Positions 12,615 to 14,191 of a stretch of DNA of 14,191 bases are shown piece by piece. The notes under the pieces were generated by a model, which made no database searches, was not told where the DNA came from, and saw only the letters and a list, made by a program, of their open reading frames with translations. How positions within the stretch are numbered: the stretch's first letter is position 1; every line of letters begins with the position of its first letter. The stretch spans positions 1-14,191 of the forward strand of contig JAZOCR010000122.1 of NCBI GenBank assembly GCA_045596605.1, written 5' to 3'. The DNA is from SIG622 sp045596605. GTDB taxonomy: Bacteria > Bacillota > Clostridia > Oscillospirales > CAG-382. A program made the position numbers and the translations under genes.

Positions 12615-13700
12615 TTATTCGCCTATATAGGCTGCGTAAGGAATATTGATTCTCCAATTGCCGATGATATTGTTTTCATCAATTCCGTCAAAAGCATTCT
12701 TTCCCTCGATAAGATTTACGGCTACTCTTTCAATTGACATTGCCATATTTTCTGCGTCCTGCTTAATGGTTCCGGTCATTGCGCCGTCTGATATTGCGCT
12801 TCTTGCAGCATCGGTTGCGTCAACGCCGAATACGGGGATATTCTTTCCCGCACCGTTATTGTAGCCTGCGCCCTGAAGCGCAGCCACTGCACCGAGAGCC
12901 ATTTCGTCGTTATTTGCGATAATAAGCTCAACCATGTTTCCGCCTGCTTCGCTGAAGCGTGCAAGAATCGTACTCATATAGTTGGTTGCCGCAGCAGAGG
13001 ACCACAATCCGTCCTGGTCAACAAGGTACTTATTGGGGTTAGATGCATCGTAAAATTCAAGGGGTGGGAGATTGTTTTCGGCAAGAACGTTGTTACAGTC
13101 CTCTACACCGTACTGGGTACGGGCAATGGCTTCCATATTACCCTCCTGACCCTTGAACATAACGTAACTTATTTTTCCGTCACCGTTAATATCAACGGTA
13201 TTGTAATTATCAACCAGATAATTACCTATCATTTCGCCCTGCATATGACCTGCCATTTCGTAGTCTGTACCGATAAACACGCACTTATCGTAGCTTGACA
13301 CAACGCCCTCATCTACGGAGCGGTTAAAGAATATTACTGGGATATTCTGTGCTCTTGCAAGCTCGATTATATTTATTGCGGCATCGCTTGAGCCTGTATC
13401 TACTATATTTACAACAAGTGCCGATGCTCCCTTTGCGATAGCGGTCTGTACCTGCTCTGTCTGGGTTGTCTGGTTGCCGTTTGCGTCGTAGTCGTTATAG
13501 CGAAGACCTGAGTCGCTGAGAATTTTTCCAAGATTGGAACGTACACTTGAGATATAGGTATCACTGAAGGTATAATAAAACACGGATATTTCGCCCTTTT
13601 TGTTTTTATCATCTCCATCGTCGTTTCCTCCTCCGAAGCAGGAGCAAAGAGACACTGCTGAAAGTGCGAGAGTTAGAATTACTGCTAGTATTTTTTTCAT
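12615..13700 (-). CDS. mglB: Galactose/glucose-binding lipoprotein of the Mgl transporter
   Basis: Extracytoplasmic sugar receptor that delivers galactose, glucose or methyl-galactosides to MglC/MglA. The ATG at 13700 (AGGAAAGG 9 bases upstream) is preferred over an upstream in-frame start at 13748, because it begins directly with a lipoprotein signal: MKKILAVILTLALSAVSLCSC, lipobox LCS-C with lipidated Cys21 (Cys19 is the alternative). The mature type I periplasmic-binding fold begins near residue 37. Galactose-receptor traits include FFNR, GTDYEMAGHMQGEMIG, a calcium-loop-like DINGDGKIS (160-168), IIANNDEMALGAV and PVFGVDATD. The calcium loop keeps Asp, Asn and Asp of the enterobacterial MglB loop, which supports a galactose/glucose receptor over a ribose receptor. 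It is first in the mgl operon; total length is 361 residues. Confidence 0.92.
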   Translation of the reverse strand: MKKILAVILTLALSAVSLCSCFGGGNDDGDDKNKKGEISVFYYTFSDTYISSVRSNLGKILSDSGLRYNDYDANGNQTTQTEQVQTAIAKGASALVVNIVDTGSSDAAINIIELARAQNIPVIFFNRSVDEGVVSSYDKCVFIGTDYEMAGHMQGEMIGNYLVDNYNTVDINGDGKISYVMFKGQEGNMEAIARTQYGVEDCNNVLAENNLPPLEFYDASNPNKYLVDQDGLWSSAAATNYMSTILARFSEAGGNMVELIIANNDEMALGAVAALQGAGYNNGAGKNIPVFGVDATDAARSAISDGAMTGTIKQDAENMAMSIERVAVNLIEGKNAFDGIDENNIIGNWRINIPYAAYIGE

Positions 13701-13735
13701 AAAATCAAACCTTTCCTTGTATTTTGAATTTGAAT

Positions 13736-13762
13736 GAAGAAAACTCAAAAGTTGTTTTCTTC
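13736..13762 (-). other. 5'-UTR hairpin ahead of mglB
   Basis: GAAGAAAAC and GTTTTCTTC form a 9-bp stem with a 9-base loop about 35 bases upstream of the mglB ATG. No U-tract follows, so it is not a terminator. It may stabilise the 5' end of the abundant receptor mRNA. Confidence 0.4.
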
Positions 13763-13775
13763 TTTAGTATCGCAC

Positions 13776-13805
13776 AAAATAGAAATATTAAACCTGTTTT
13801 GTAAA
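13776..13805 (-). promoter_or_regulatory. Candidate promoter of the mgl operon
   Basis: TTTACA (13800-13805) and TATTTT (13776-13781) with an 18-base spacer, matching 5/6 and 4/6 of consensus. The placement suits a transcript whose 5' UTR holds the hairpin at 13736-13762. No convincing catabolite-response (cre) palindrome was found next to it. Confidence 0.4.
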
Positions 13806-13874
13806 AAATATTTTTAAATTTGAAGGGAACGCATATTGATGTCTGTGGGAGAACACGACACAGCCGACGGCGAC

Positions 13875-13896
13875 GAAAAAGTCTTAAGACTTTTTC
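13875..13896. repeat. 22-bp perfect palindrome
   Basis: GAAAAAGTCTT followed directly by AAGACTTTTTC is fully self-complementary with no loop. It lies outside the AAAATTCTTC-bounded segment to its right. It could fold as a cruciform or serve as a binding site. The second half is T-rich, but no U-tract runs beyond the stem, so it is not a standard terminator. Confidence 0.85.
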
Positions 13897-13964
13897 TTAC
13901 GCTGAATAATTTTTAAATGAAAATTCTTCCTATGCCTAAAGCTTTGCCGGAAGTTTTCAGGGGT

Positions 13965-13996
13965 GTTACTTTTTCTCTACAGTGAGAAAAAGTAAC
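13965..13996. repeat. Perfect 13-bp inverted repeat
   Basis: GTTACTTTTTCTC (13965-13977) and GAGAAAAAGTAAC (13984-13996) flank a 6-base loop. It is a stable stem with no adjacent T-tract or gene end to terminate, and appears to be a component of the repeat cluster. Confidence 0.85.
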
Positions 13997-14008
13997 CAAA
14001 AAGCACCG

Positions 14009-14041
14009 ATCAGAAGGAGGGTGATACCCCCTCCTTCTGAT
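14009..14041. repeat. Perfect 13-bp GC-rich inverted repeat
   Basis: ATCAGAAGGAGGG (14009-14021) and CCCTCCTTCTGAT (14029-14041) flank a 7-base loop. It resembles a terminator stem but has no following U-tract on either strand (TAACTTTC on plus, CGGTGC on minus). Confidence 0.85.
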
Positions 14042-14110
14042 AACTTTCTCCCCGCACGCTCGTTAGTTTAGACAAAATTTATTACAACTACCACGCATAA
14101 ATAGAGGGAA

Positions 14111-14135
14111 AATTTTTTCGCAGAGCGAAAAAATT
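14111..14135. repeat. Perfect 11-bp inverted repeat
   Basis: AATTTTTTCGC (14111-14121) and GCGAAAAAATT (14125-14135) with a 3-base loop. The T-run is inside the stem. Part of the repeat cluster. Confidence 0.8.
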
Positions 14136-14156
14136 CTTCCATAGGGCTGGTACGAC

Positions 14157-14173
14157 GACAAGCAAAGCTTGTC
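14157..14173. repeat. Perfect 7-bp inverted repeat near the window end
   Basis: GACAAGC (14157-14163) and GCTTGTC (14167-14173) flank an AAA loop. It overlaps the right-hand AGCTTTGC motif of the possible MITE-like element. Confidence 0.7.
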
Positions 14174-14191
14174 TTACGTCTGAAGAATTTT

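Larger units (their letters stand above)
13763..14191. other. Non-coding region rich in inverted repeats
   Basis: Apart from the mgl promoter candidate, these 429 bases hold no supported gene. From 13875 to the window end there are five perfect stem-capable repeats, listed separately, plus copies of AAAATTCTTC. The density of palindromes is unlike anything else in the window and suggests a dispersed intergenic repeat family. The right end is cut by the window. Confidence 0.7.
13920..14191. repeat. Possible MITE-like element bounded by AAAATTCTTC inverted repeats
   Basis: AAAATTCTTC at 13920-13929 is matched by its reverse complement at 14182-14191. Both ends also carry AGCTTTGC slightly inward (13940-13947; reverse complement at 14162-14169). 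A third direct copy of AAAATTCTTC lies at 14130-14139. No transposase is inside, so this would be a non-autonomous element of about 272 bp or a cluster of palindromic units. Target-site duplication cannot be checked because the right end is the end of the window. Confidence 0.45.

Noticed and set aside
13917..13985. 22-codon plus-strand ORF beginning MKILPMPKALPEVF
   Set aside because: No ribosome site, and it is composed of the inverted-repeat element itself, so its reading frame is probably fortuitous.
14009..14041. Intrinsic terminator for a gene beyond the window
   Set aside because: The stem is strong but no U-tract follows on either strand and no coding region leads into it.
13875..14191. 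CRISPR array
   Set aside because: The repeats are different palindromes of unequal length and spacing, not one repeat with regular spacers, and no cas gene is nearby.

Overview
The window looks like part of the chromosome of a low-GC Gram-positive bacterium of the class Clostridia. The signs are strong AGGAGG-type ribosome sites, TTGAAA/TATAAT-type promoters, a lipoprotein sugar receptor, U-tailed intrinsic terminators, and a shikimate dehydrogenase–shikimate kinase fusion. Family-level placement (for example Oscillospiraceae/Ruminococcaceae) is only an impression. No tRNA, rRNA, CRISPR array or transposase gene was seen.

Layout, left to right. (1) 42–1073, plus strand: a secreted Ala/Glu/Lys-rich helical protein that ends inside a bidirectional terminator. 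(2) 1099–9292, minus strand: eight tightly packed genes. In transcription order they are pheA, aroB, aroC, aroE–aroK, aroQ, aroA, tyrA and a DAHP synthase. They encode ten catalytic activities, enough to go from erythrose-4-phosphate plus PEP through chorismate to phenylpyruvate and 4-hydroxyphenylpyruvate. Only the final aminotransferase is absent, and there are no trp genes. (3) 9315–9708, minus strand: the control region of that operon, with a near-consensus promoter, a leader ORF with a dense run of Phe and Tyr codons, a terminator inside the leader ORF, a second terminator just before pheA, and an upstream segment that can pair with that terminator's 5' arm. (4) 9751–13700, minus strand: an mglBAC-type galactose/methyl-galactoside ABC importer, followed by a 45-codon ORF for a probable single-pass membrane peptide. 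(5) 13763–14191: non-coding DNA packed with perfect inverted repeats, probably a multicopy intergenic repeat.

The most notable system is the pheA leader. It has every part of a ribosome-mediated transcription attenuator responding to both charged tRNA-Phe and charged tRNA-Tyr, placed to control the whole pathway from the common precursors to both amino acids. Two features are unusual: the leader ORF is long (80 codons), and an extra intrinsic terminator lies within it, its U-tract forming the first Phe codons. That arrangement would require leader translation to begin before the operon can be transcribed at all.
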